Assembly (NCBI RefSeq): GCF_007991515.1
Contig: NZ_BJYM01000009.1
Location: 124,001-188,000, forward strand
DNA length: 64,000 nt
Direction of reading: 5' to 3'
Source: Oceanobacillus sojae
Lineage (GTDB): Bacteria > Bacillota > Bacilli > Bacillales > Amphibacillaceae
Shown: one piece after another, positions 8,662 through 16,434 of the stretch
How the letters are laid out: every line of letters starts with the position of its first letter
Numbering within the stretch: the stretch's first letter is position 1
Notes under the pieces: generated by a model
What the model saw: the letters and a program-made list of their open reading frames with translations, nothing else
Database searches by the model: none
What the model was told of the DNA's origin: nothing
Translations under genes and position numbers: made by a program

Positions 8662-8766
8662 CTAATCACCTGACCTTTATCCGTACATCATTTAATACAA
8701 TTAAGAGTATATACAATTTAATCCTAACTGACGGAGAAAGCAAGTATTTTTGAAGGTACCGCCTTC

Positions 8767-8813
8767 ACTTTTCGCGAAAAGTTTATTTCCCGTCATATCA
8801 TTGAAACTTTTCG
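8767..8813. repeat. Nested palindromes in the divergent region between crcB and the DUF3784-like gene
   Basis: ACTTTTCGCGAAAAGT (8767-8782) is a perfect 16-bp palindrome. Its right half (CGAAAAGTTT, 8775-8784) can instead pair with AAACTTTTCG at 8804-8813, so two mutually exclusive hairpins are possible in RNA. A further small inverted repeat, GAAGGTACCGCCTTC, abuts it (8752-8766). It could be an operator for either divergent gene or a leader switch; I cannot decide. Confidence 0.5.
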
Positions 8814-8864
8814 AGCCTTTCCCTCGTAATTAAAGTGCAAAGAAAAAATGGAGGGACGCACCCT

Positions 8865-9590
8865 ATGGAATATTTATACGGAATTCAAATTTTCTTAATT
8901 CTTATGTTTTTCTTTTTCAGTTACCTCATTTTAATACGCAAAAACTATTATTTAATCAGCGGATTCAAGTCGAGTACGGCTGCAGAGCAGCAAAAGATGA
9001 TCCAGGCAGGCTATCCACGTGCTGCCGGTAAGATGATGCTGCATGTAGCTATTGTTTTAACAATCGGTTTCCTGCTGCAGCTCTTGCACGTTCCTTATGC
9101 AATTGAGGGTTCTTATGTAGTTATGCTTATTGTTTTATTTATTGAAACCTTTTTGATGATGAAAAAGGTGAAAAGAAAATCTCAAAAGATAAACAAAACA
9201 GTTTTAATGTTATCTCTTATTTTAGTCATTATCGTTTTTGCTATCCCATTTATGCCGAACACACTGGAAATAAATAGGGACTCCTTTGAAATATCAGGCT
9301 TGTATGGTGAAGAATGGACGTTTTCAGATATTGAAGATATTTCCCTGTATGATGAGCTTCCTGAAGTTATGATTCGTACAAATGGCATTTCTTTATTTGG
9401 AAAACATCTTGGGAAGTATCATTTGGAGGGCTTAGGAGCCGGTAAATTATTTCTCCGTTCAAATGAAGCTCCTTTTATTGTCGTCCGCACGAAAGACAGC
9501 TTTGTCATTATGAATACAAATCAGTCTGATAAGACATTGGAGTCCTATCATCAGCTGGAGCAAGCCATTCAGCAGAATACCGATAATTAA
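8865..9590 (+). CDS. Membrane protein with DUF3784-like N-terminus and PH-like C-terminal domain
   Basis: The product of about 241 residues has a first helix, then YYLISGFKSSTAAEQQKMIQAGYPRAAGK, a block that recalls DUF3784 proteins, two further helices, a basic stretch (MMKKVKRKSQKINK) and a fourth helix. The last 110 residues (LEINRDSFEISGLYGEEWTF onward) look like a soluble beta-rich PH-like domain. I chose ATG 8865 because GGAGGG lies nine bases upstream; an upstream in-frame start at 8835 has no such site. Function is unknown. It stands alone, divergent from crcB. Confidence 0.7.
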   Translation: MEYLYGIQIFLILMFFFFSYLILIRKNYYLISGFKSSTAAEQQKMIQAGYPRAAGKMMLHVAIVLTIGFLLQLLHVPYAIEGSYVVMLIVLFIETFLMMKKVKRKSQKINKTVLMLSLILVIIVFAIPFMPNTLEINRDSFEISGLYGEEWTFSDIEDISLYDELPEVMIRTNGISLFGKHLGKYHLEGLGAGKLFLRSNEAPFIVVRTKDSFVIMNTNQSDKTLESYHQLEQAIQQNTDN

Positions 9591-9628
9591 CAAAAGCTGC
9601 CTGAAGTTTAGCGGGCAGCTTTTGTTAA
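9587..9628. terminator. Bidirectional terminator between convergent genes
   Basis: A perfect 15-bp stem has arms TTAACAAAAGCTGCC (9587-9601) and its complement (9614-9628). It begins at the stop codon of the DUF3784-like gene and ends just before the end of the dehydrogenase gene on the other strand. T-rich tracts occur on both sides. Confidence 0.75.
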
Positions 9629-9633
9629 TTAAT

Positions 9634-10527
9634 TTATTTCAAAAAATCTGGATTTTCAAAAGCCGGATCAGGATATTTATAAAAACCTTCACCGGATTCA
9701 ATACCAAATTTCCCTTTATCCAGATACTCTTCTTTTAAGAAACTCGCAACCTTTTCAGCTTTTTTATCACCAGCTTCCGCATGCGCCGCGGACAGATTAT
9801 AAGGTGTGCGAATACCAATAACATCTAACGTAGCAAATGGACCCTTAGGCGCTCCGGTAGCTACCATCCATGTTTTATCGATGGTCTCTGCATCTGCAAT
9901 TTCATTTACTAATAAATCCTGTGCTGCATCTAAGAATGGAACAAGCAAGGAATTTAAGATATAGCCTGGCTGTTCTTTGTATATAGGGAGTGCAACCATG
10001 CCGATTTGTTTCGCAAATGAGACAACATCCTCAAACACTTTCATGTCTGTCCCTTCATGCTTCATAATTTCTGCTGTATTGTTTTTCCAAATCTCATTTG
10101 CAAAGTGCAGCATTAAAAATTGACTTGGACGCCCTGTTGCTTCAGCAAATTGGCTGGGAAGCATAGTAGATGAGTTAGATGCAAAAATTGTTTTTTCTGG
10201 AGCAACTTCTGCTAATTTTTTATAGAAATCTAATTTAATTTCTTCTTTTTCAGGCACTGCTTCAATAATTAAATCAGCGTCTTTAACAGCTTCTTTTAAA
10301 TCGATAGAAAAACTGATCCTTTCAAATGCTCCCTTCACTTCCGCATCTGAAGCATTTAAATCCTCTTTATAGCGCTGCTGCCATTTTTCCATGCGTGTTT
10401 TGGCTGCCTCGACAGCTTCGGCATTAATATCATATACCGTTACATTAAATCCTTTGTAAGAAACCTGATAGGCAATTTGGCTTCCTAATACGCCGCTGCC
10501 CGCTACTGTAACATTTTTAAATTCCAT
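9634..10527 (-). CDS. 3-hydroxyacyl-CoA dehydrogenase (3-hydroxybutyryl-CoA dehydrogenase-like)
   Basis: The 297-residue protein has a Rossmann domain (VAGSGVLGSQIAYQVSYKG, then VYDIN for NAD) and the helical C-terminal domain of 3-hydroxyacyl-CoA dehydrogenases (TGAPKGPFATLDVIG, ESGEGFYKYPDP). The catalytic region reads LMLHFANEIWKNNTAEI: the histidine is present, but the usual HFFNPxPxMxLVE is replaced, while PGYILNSLLVPF keeps the asparagine. It should oxidise or reduce a 3-hydroxyacyl-type substrate with NAD. The gene is monocistronic with no other beta-oxidation genes nearby, so the true substrate may be an unusual short hydroxyacid rather than a fatty acyl-CoA. Confidence 0.82.
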   Translation of the reverse strand: MEFKNVTVAGSGVLGSQIAYQVSYKGFNVTVYDINAEAVEAAKTRMEKWQQRYKEDLNASDAEVKGAFERISFSIDLKEAVKDADLIIEAVPEKEEIKLDFYKKLAEVAPEKTIFASNSSTMLPSQFAEATGRPSQFLMLHFANEIWKNNTAEIMKHEGTDMKVFEDVVSFAKQIGMVALPIYKEQPGYILNSLLVPFLDAAQDLLVNEIADAETIDKTWMVATGAPKGPFATLDVIGIRTPYNLSAAHAEAGDKKAEKVASFLKEEYLDKGKFGIESGEGFYKYPDPAFENPDFLK

Positions 10528-10640
10528 GAAAAATCCTTCTTTCTATTTTTTACAATTTTAGTATACTCCTAATGATGATAAACATAAACAAATTTGCTCA
10601 GAGGCAACTATTTTAAATTGAAGTTTATATTTTCAAATAA

Positions 10641-10691
10641 ATAGAGCAGTCTGGAGCTGCGTTATTCATTAGCATCCCCAAACTGCTCTAT
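10641..10691 (-). terminator. Terminator of the large membrane protein gene
   Basis: ATAGAGCAGT (10641-10650) pairs with ACTGCTCTAT (10682-10691), directly abutting the stop codon, with further inner pairing (CTGGAG with its near-complement). On the minus strand the stem is followed by TTATTT. Confidence 0.65.
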
Positions 10692-13600
10692 TCAATTCCA
10701 TTCTTTAAACCGGGCAATCATTTGCTTGAGCTTCTTCTCCAGCTTCCCTTCTCCTTCACGCTGTTTTTTCCATTCATTGTAGCTGGCAATACTGATAAAC
10801 AATATTCCGGCAATCAGAAGATAAGCCCACCACGGGAGATTACCCCAATAAGGCCTTGTCTGATAAATAACATTAAACAGCAGCGTTCCAATTCCAACAA
10901 AGAAATACGACTTCAATTGATAACGCATCCCTGCGAGTAAGGAAATAATGGACAAAATACCAATAATTAAAGCATCTAAAATTGTTGCGCTTTGAATGGC
11001 ATCAGCAATCAAATAAACAGTAACAACAATCAGCAGCGCTGTCTGTATATGCCGCATCAGCGATTGATAATCTTGCCACGTTTTCCGGGATAAAATAATA
11101 GCTAAAGCAAGCATCGGCAGTGCCTGAAGCTCTGCATAAATCACTTCTGGAATGATATCGGTATAATGATCAAGCACCAGATAATATGGAGGTAAACAAG
11201 CAATTCCGCCAACTGTAATAAATATTTTCTGCAGCATTTGACTTCCCAAACGATCCACCTGCAAGAAAAACCAGGAAGCAAACAATACATAAGGAATAAC
11301 AGTCAGCCAAATATTTTCCAGCCCATTTACCGCGCTTAATGCAAAAACAAGATATGCAAGTGCCATCAAGGAATACCAGTCTACAGTCTGCACCCTTCCC
11401 TTGTTAGAGATGTACAGGCTTGTAAATAAATATCTTCCTGTCGCTGCTAAAATTCCAAAACCGAAACAGAAAACCAGCCATAAATCAATTTCTCCCTTAA
11501 ATACTCCTTGCAGCTGCCATAGATAAACAGAGAAGAATAGAGGCAAAACAAGGAATAAGGTCCATTTTCGCCTATGCAGGAAATATAAATTCAGGATAAC
11601 CAGCCCTGCAAAGCAGATGAGCTGCCAAAGCTCCTGTGCAGCTGCTAAAAATACTCCCATCGCTAAAACCAGATGCAGATACGGAATTAAAAACCAGTCT
11701 ATCCGCCGCTTCCATACTACTGGTACTGCGGTCCAGACAGCAATTAAAACTATTCCGGCAACCAGCCAGGTATAAACAAACGAAAGAGCTGCCATCCAAT
11801 CATAATAAGAAATGAAGGAAACCACTGTTCCTATGAGCATCATTGATCCAGCATATAAAGCAGTTTTTATTTCCCATTCTTTTCCCTTTGTCAGTGCGGT
11901 ATAAATATAGACCGCCAACGGAACCAGCCAGACTGCCGGATAAAGAATAGGCCGTGCTGCACCATCCCCTGCGATGATCAGTACAAGGAAGAGGAGTACT
12001 GCATGCGCAAAATAAAAGAAATAAGGTTTTAAGCTGGCATCTAATTTACCTAAATAGCGTTCTACAGCTAAAAATAAAATTGGCAAACCAAGCATAAACC
12101 ATACAAATCCCTCTAAAGTATTAATAGAAAATGGACTTAACAATGATACATAGAAGCCTAAGCTTGCAGCCGCAACCAAACTCCAGAATATATGCTTCTT
12201 CGTAAAATGGACAAGCCAATATATCACACCGATTCCTATCAATAAAATCATCGGCCTTACAATCATTTCATCGCCAGTAAAATCAGGGTAGAGCAGCAGC
12301 ATCGCTAATAAATAGCTGCCTTGACCAGTATAAAATGTTGTCCGTGTTAATTCCTTCTGCTTTCTCTGCTTCCAAATAAGGCTGATGCCAAGCAGAATAA
12401 TCCCCGCAGCTGCCAGCTGAAAAGGTAGATCCAGCTGAGTGCGGTAAACATATGATTTTTCTGCAAACTCAAAGTAAAGAATATACATTGCCAACAGCCA
12501 GTTTACCGGAACAGCCCAGGCAGCAATACGTTTCTCGGCAGGCTTTTCAGATGCAGAGGTCACATAAAAAGCAACAGCTCCTATTATCGTAAACATGCCT
12601 GCAACTTCAATAAAATCAAGTAATAAAAGCTTAAGCAATACAAGGATAGCAATCACCGGCATCGACCAGAAATACATACTTCTCTGTATGGCCTGCATAT
12701 AAGGAATTCGATTTTTGAAGCCGATGAAAAGAAATAAACCTGTCATATAGAAAAACATAAAGTTAAGAATATTTTCCGGGAAAAGCGGCTGAATAACTAA
12801 TGACCAAAATTGTATACCAATAGCAATAAAGAATACTGGAGCAAGCCAGCGAAAAACGCCCCGCTTCGTTACTTCTGCAAGATACACATAGGTCCCAGCA
12901 ATCACTATATACGCAAGAAGCATAAACCAGGAATCTCCGTCAGCCCGGATAATTAAGCCCTGAAATGTGACATACAGAAATGCAAAACCCGAAATAATTC
13001 CGCTGATATAATAAAAAGCCTTACTTGCAAAGCTATCCTTCCGCATTATATAGGCAAATCCCAAATAAGCAGCGCCTATCAATGCATAGATAATCGAATC
13101 TGCTGTATTTAAAATCGAATTCTCTGTCAGCTGATAAATTCCATAAGCAAATAATGCTGCAAATACAAATTGATACCCTTTCGTCTGATAAACGAAAACC
13201 ATTGCCATATAGATAAAAGCTGTCAGGAGAACATTAAAGCTGTAAAATACGGCCTGATTATAAACAAACAGCATTAATAAAGTGGAGACGATAAGACTCA
13301 GCTGGGCATAGGCTGGCAGCTCACCTAAAAAGACACGTAAAATCTGTTTTTTCTCTTTCCGAAAACGGTGATAAGCAAATAACAAAACAGCATTATAAAG
13401 CATCATCAGGAAAAAGAACATATCCACCGGTATTTGGATAGCAGCTAGTAAAAAGCCTATGAAGAAGGATAAGAATAAATAAGAAATCCATACGAATAAT
13501 TTAGCTTCTGTCTTATAAGCATTCCAAATATATAAAGGGAGCGGAACAAGTGTACAAAGAATCCCGAGCCAATAACGTCCTTCTCCAGTTAAAGTTAAAT

Positions 13601-14288
13601 AATCTCCAAATAATCCAAAATATCCAATTCCAATAATTGCAATCGGTAATAATAAACTTCCTAACGTCAAAAATGCAAAAGCAGTCTTTTCAATTTTAAG
13701 AAAACGGGATGATAAACCGCTTAATGCTAAAAAGAAAACAGAGACGCCAAGCAACGTGATAACCTTTAATAAGGCTCCCATTTGATCCCAGGTACTGGTT
13801 GCTACGACAAGACCACTGATTAAAAGAAATAAAACTCCGAGAATAAGCAGCCATGTAATATTTCTTTCCCGAATCTGTTCCGCAGTTTTCGGTTCACGCA
13901 CTGGTTTATCTTTTTTCTGTACTGATTTTTCCTGCTGCTCTGGAGCTGACAGCCATTCTTTCTTATTCTTATTCCCTTCTAAAAAGCTTGTCAGAATTCT
14001 TTTGCCATACGCATTATCCGGTTTCGGAACGGTTTTTGCTGTCCCTTCAGGCTGATTTTGCTCTTCAGCATGGGGCACCTCTTCAGACAGAATTTCTTTT
14101 TCTCTCTGCATTTGAAGTTCATTAAGCTGCAATGCATCCATACTCTTATCAATTTGCTTCGCATACTCCTGATGAGCTGTCAGTATACGTTTATAATCCT
14201 CCATACTGATTAAATCTCTTTTTAGTAATTCTATTAATTCTTCCTGCAGAATTTGAGCCCGCGTTTTAGAATTTGAAATAATGCTCAC
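10692..14288 (-). CDS. Giant polytopic membrane protein of unknown function (1198 residues)
   Basis: The first 140 residues are soluble and charged, starting with a short helical module (LIELLKRDLISMEDYKRIL) that recalls SHOCT or coiled-coil adaptors. From about residue 145 to 1165 there is an almost unbroken series of hydrophobic helices, roughly 35 by eye, ending in a basic cytoplasmic tail. It recalls the DUF2157/DUF2339 type of predicted membrane protein, but I cannot assign a family firmly. No catalytic motif was seen. The start is odd: AAAGGAGG runs directly into the GTG with no spacer, while in-frame ATT codons follow six and nine bases after the Shine-Dalgarno sequence. The gene is monocistronic, with a terminator at its end. 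Confidence 0.75.
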   Translation of the reverse strand: MSIISNSKTRAQILQEELIELLKRDLISMEDYKRILTAHQEYAKQIDKSMDALQLNELQMQREKEILSEEVPHAEEQNQPEGTAKTVPKPDNAYGKRILTSFLEGNKNKKEWLSAPEQQEKSVQKKDKPVREPKTAEQIRERNITWLLILGVLFLLISGLVVATSTWDQMGALLKVITLLGVSVFFLALSGLSSRFLKIEKTAFAFLTLGSLLLPIAIIGIGYFGLFGDYLTLTGEGRYWLGILCTLVPLPLYIWNAYKTEAKLFVWISYLFLSFFIGFLLAAIQIPVDMFFFLMMLYNAVLLFAYHRFRKEKKQILRVFLGELPAYAQLSLIVSTLLMLFVYNQAVFYSFNVLLTAFIYMAMVFVYQTKGYQFVFAALFAYGIYQLTENSILNTADSIIYALIGAAYLGFAYIMRKDSFASKAFYYISGIISGFAFLYVTFQGLIIRADGDSWFMLLAYIVIAGTYVYLAEVTKRGVFRWLAPVFFIAIGIQFWSLVIQPLFPENILNFMFFYMTGLFLFIGFKNRIPYMQAIQRSMYFWSMPVIAILVLLKLLLLDFIEVAGMFTIIGAVAFYVTSASEKPAEKRIAAWAVPVNWLLAMYILYFEFAEKSYVYRTQLDLPFQLAAAGIILLGISLIWKQRKQKELTRTTFYTGQGSYLLAMLLLYPDFTGDEMIVRPMILLIGIGVIYWLVHFTKKHIFWSLVAAASLGFYVSLLSPFSINTLEGFVWFMLGLPILFLAVERYLGKLDASLKPYFFYFAHAVLLFLVLIIAGDGAARPILYPAVWLVPLAVYIYTALTKGKEWEIKTALYAGSMMLIGTVVSFISYYDWMAALSFVYTWLVAGIVLIAVWTAVPVVWKRRIDWFLIPYLHLVLAMGVFLAAAQELWQLICFAGLVILNLYFLHRRKWTLFLVLPLFFSVYLWQLQGVFKGEIDLWLVFCFGFGILAATGRYLFTSLYISNKGRVQTVDWYSLMALAYLVFALSAVNGLENIWLTVIPYVLFASWFFLQVDRLGSQMLQKIFITVGGIACLPPYYLVLDHYTDIIPEVIYAELQALPMLALAIILSRKTWQDYQSLMRHIQTALLIVVTVYLIADAIQSATILDALIIGILSIISLLAGMRYQLKSYFFVGIGTLLFNVIYQTRPYWGNLPWWAYLLIAGILFISIASYNEWKKQREGEGKLEKKLKQMIARFKEWN

Positions 14289-14465
14289 CCTCCTTTACTA
14301 AGTTGAAGGATACTTTTATTTATTTGCTGCTATAGAGGATGTTCAATAACTCTCCAAATGACAAGCAGCCTCTCCAAAGACTATTGAACCAATCTGTTCT
14401 TCACCGGCCTACTCCCACTTCAAAATGAAGGCCTTCAACCAGTTACACTGCGATAAATAAAGGAT

Positions 14466-14503
14466 AATAAAAGCCTCCACTTCTCATTTATTGAAGCGAA
14501 GGC
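14466..14503 (-). terminator. Terminator of the YjfB-like gene
   Basis: On the minus strand an imperfect stem GCCTTCGCTTC / GAGAAGTGGAGGC encloses a short A/T loop and is followed by TTTTATTAT. It lies 44 bases past the stop codon. Confidence 0.55.
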
Positions 14504-14546
14504 AGCTCATTTCTTCTTCCTGTCTGTTCCACACAACTGAAACATT

Positions 14547-14723
14547 TTAAGCTTTTACATCAATGGAATGTCCTAAGTTTGGATGCTGCGGCTGATCCAG
14601 CATTTTAATAAGCTCTGCATTTTGTGCTTCCGCATGATCCATAACTTTTCCCATTAAGCTGAAGGACACCTGTGTCTGCAGGTTAGCCTGACTCATTATC
14701 ATTGACATTTTTCCGACATCCAC
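14547..14723 (-). CDS. YjfB-family putative motility protein (58 residues)
   Basis: A GTG-started frame of 58 codons begins MDVGKMSMIMSQANLQTQ and ends QPQHPNLGHSIDVKA. The MD..KMS..MSQANLQ opening and the HP.LG..IDVKA ending match the small YjfB putative motility family, whose Bacillus subtilis member belongs to the motility regulon. The GTG is preceded by GAGGTGA at nine bases. Upstream, a weak sigma-D-like pair (TAAA, TCCGAAGT) may be present. The gene stands alone and is followed by a terminator. The molecular role of the family is not known. Confidence 0.8.
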   Translation of the reverse strand: MDVGKMSMIMSQANLQTQVSFSLMGKVMDHAEAQNAELIKMLDQPQHPNLGHSIDVKA

Positions 14724-15217
14724 TTATACATTCACCTCACTTCGGAAGATTTTATGACTATCTTTATTTTAACATAAGTTATAAACCCAATCGCATAAAT
14801 AATGAATATTTTCAGATAAAAACAGGGATATACAAGAAAATAATTGCTATTTTAATTTTTCAGCATCCTCTTAAAGGAAATTATTACATTTTGAAAGTTT
14901 ATAGTAATTCTTGGTGCTACTAAAAGATTCATGATAAACTTTTCATGTTGGAATATTGAACTATTTCTAAAGGATCAGATAAAAAGAACCAGACACTTAA
15001 CTATCTTTATACAAAATAAAACACGTTATAATTTTAACTGCAAATCAGCTTCTTTAAGTATATTCAAAAATAAAGTGCTCAAATGTACGCAGTCAGCACT
15101 GATAAACTATCAGAAATAACCAGTTACCTATCAAAGAAAAGACATTTTTTTAGATAGTCTAATAAATTTAGTATTGCCGAGGTTAGTATGGTAATGAAAT
15201 AAAGGAGAGGAAACCGT
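14724..15217. other. Intergenic region without a recognised gene (494 bases)
   Basis: This AT-rich stretch separates the divergent YjfB-like and diguanylate cyclase genes and must hold both promoters. The open frames here lack ribosome binding sites and protein-like composition. No strong inverted repeat was seen. Confidence 0.6.
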
Positions 15218-16354
15218 TTGGCAGGTGGAAATATTATGTTCTATCTTTTTGATGATTTTTTTATTAATCTTTGTATAATAATCACCTTAACTGTTATTTA
15301 CATACCACTTCGAACGAAATTGAAAATAGATACCCTCTCTAATTGGAAACAAGGGTTTATTGACGGCGCTGTTTCCGGGTTATCCGGCGTCTTATTAATT
15401 GTGTTTTCTATTAAGGTGGCAGAAAATGCATTGATAGACTTACGGTTTATACCTATTATGCTGCTTATCCTGTTTACAGGATTGTTTCCTGCTGTCATCG
15501 CAGGTATTGTCATTATTATTGGGAGATTTATGATAAGCGGAATGACAACTCTTTCCGCAACAACTATATGTCTGGTAATTTTATTAATTATTGGATTCCA
15601 GTTGATTCATAAGCTGTACCAGCCTAATAAAGCAACCTACAGTAAGGCACTGATTATGATTCTATATTCCAATCTGATATTTTTCTGCATTATGATGTTT
15701 TATTTAAATGATTATCTTCAATTACTGCGTTTTGTGCCTGTTTACTGTATTGTATCGATTATTTGCGGATTGATTGCTGTTGCTTTCTCAAAGCACTTGG
15801 ACAGAACAGCAATGCTTTTGTCGAAATATGAAGAGGAAGCATCTAAAGATTTCTTGACAGGTCTACAAAATATGCGGGCATTTGAAACAACCTGGAATCA
15901 ATTTATCAATAAATCCATCACGGAAAATGAAAAACTGACGCTGCTAACACTGGATATCGATTATTTCAAGCAAATAAATGATACATATGGACACCCGGTA
16001 GGAAATCAGATTTTAACAGAATTCAGTAATATTTTATTAAAAAATATCCGTTCATTTGATACAGCCTTCCGCAATGGAGGAGATGAATTTTCAATTATCC
16101 TGCCTGACTGCAGTCTTGAAAACGCATTAGAGGTAGCGAAAAGAATTCAAAAAGAAGTAGAAGCACATCCATTTCAAATTTCTAAGAAGAAAAATATTTG
16201 TGTGACAGTCTCGATTGGTGTAGCAAATTATCCAGACACTTGCACCAATCATCATCAAATCATCCAATCGGCAGATGAGGCTTTATACAAAGCAAAACAA
16301 TCAGGGAAAAATAGAGTATACCCTTCTCAAACGTCAGTCCGGGAAGAAGTTTAA
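15218..16354 (+). CDS. Membrane diguanylate cyclase (5TM-type sensor plus GGDEF)
   Basis: The first 200 residues form five to six membrane helices of the 5TMR-LYT type, as in Bacillus subtilis DgcK. A GGDEF domain follows: DFLTGLQNMRAF, LDIDYFKQINDTYGH, and FRNGGDEF at about 285-291. The RSFD motif five residues before GGDEF is an intact product-inhibition (I) site, so the enzyme should make c-di-GMP and be feedback-inhibited. The start is ambiguous: TTG 15218 has AAAGGAG ten bases upstream, but ATG 15236 has AGGTGG at seven bases. The gene is convergent with a GGDEF-EAL protein; the two ends share an inverted repeat. Confidence 0.9.
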   Translation: MAGGNIMFYLFDDFFINLCIIITLTVIYIPLRTKLKIDTLSNWKQGFIDGAVSGLSGVLLIVFSIKVAENALIDLRFIPIMLLILFTGLFPAVIAGIVIIIGRFMISGMTTLSATTICLVILLIIGFQLIHKLYQPNKATYSKALIMILYSNLIFFCIMMFYLNDYLQLLRFVPVYCIVSIICGLIAVAFSKHLDRTAMLLSKYEEEASKDFLTGLQNMRAFETTWNQFINKSITENEKLTLLTLDIDYFKQINDTYGHPVGNQILTEFSNILLKNIRSFDTAFRNGGDEFSIILPDCSLENALEVAKRIQKEVEAHPFQISKKKNICVTVSIGVANYPDTCTNHHQIIQSADEALYKAKQSGKNRVYPSQTSVREEV

Positions 16355-16375
16355 GGGATTTCCGGACTGACGTTT
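16329..16375. terminator. Hairpin between convergent c-di-GMP genes
   Basis: A perfect 14-bp stem has arms AAACGTCAGTCCGG (16329-16342) and its complement (16362-16375). The left arm lies inside the last codons of the cyclase gene. The T tract is poor on both sides, so it is a terminator candidate only. Confidence 0.45.
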
Positions 16376-16434
16376 CATTAATAATAATGTAACAAACAGG
16401 CTCTCGAGCTGACAGCGCAAGTGGTTATACTACG

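Noticed and set aside
8662-8834. Fluoride riboswitch upstream of the crcB pair
   Set aside because: The conserved GAUG/CUGAUG...CUAC core and pseudoknot arms could not be found on either strand; only simple palindromes are present.
14336-14392. Another copy of the dispersed repeat
   Set aside because: GGATGTTCAATAACTC and a distant ATTGAAC resemble the repeat end only over eight or nine bases; too weak beside the clear copies.
14702-15119. Open frames in the intergenic region before the diguanylate cyclase gene
   Set aside because: They lack ribosome binding sites, overlap the YjfB-like gene or its promoter, and have low-complexity composition.
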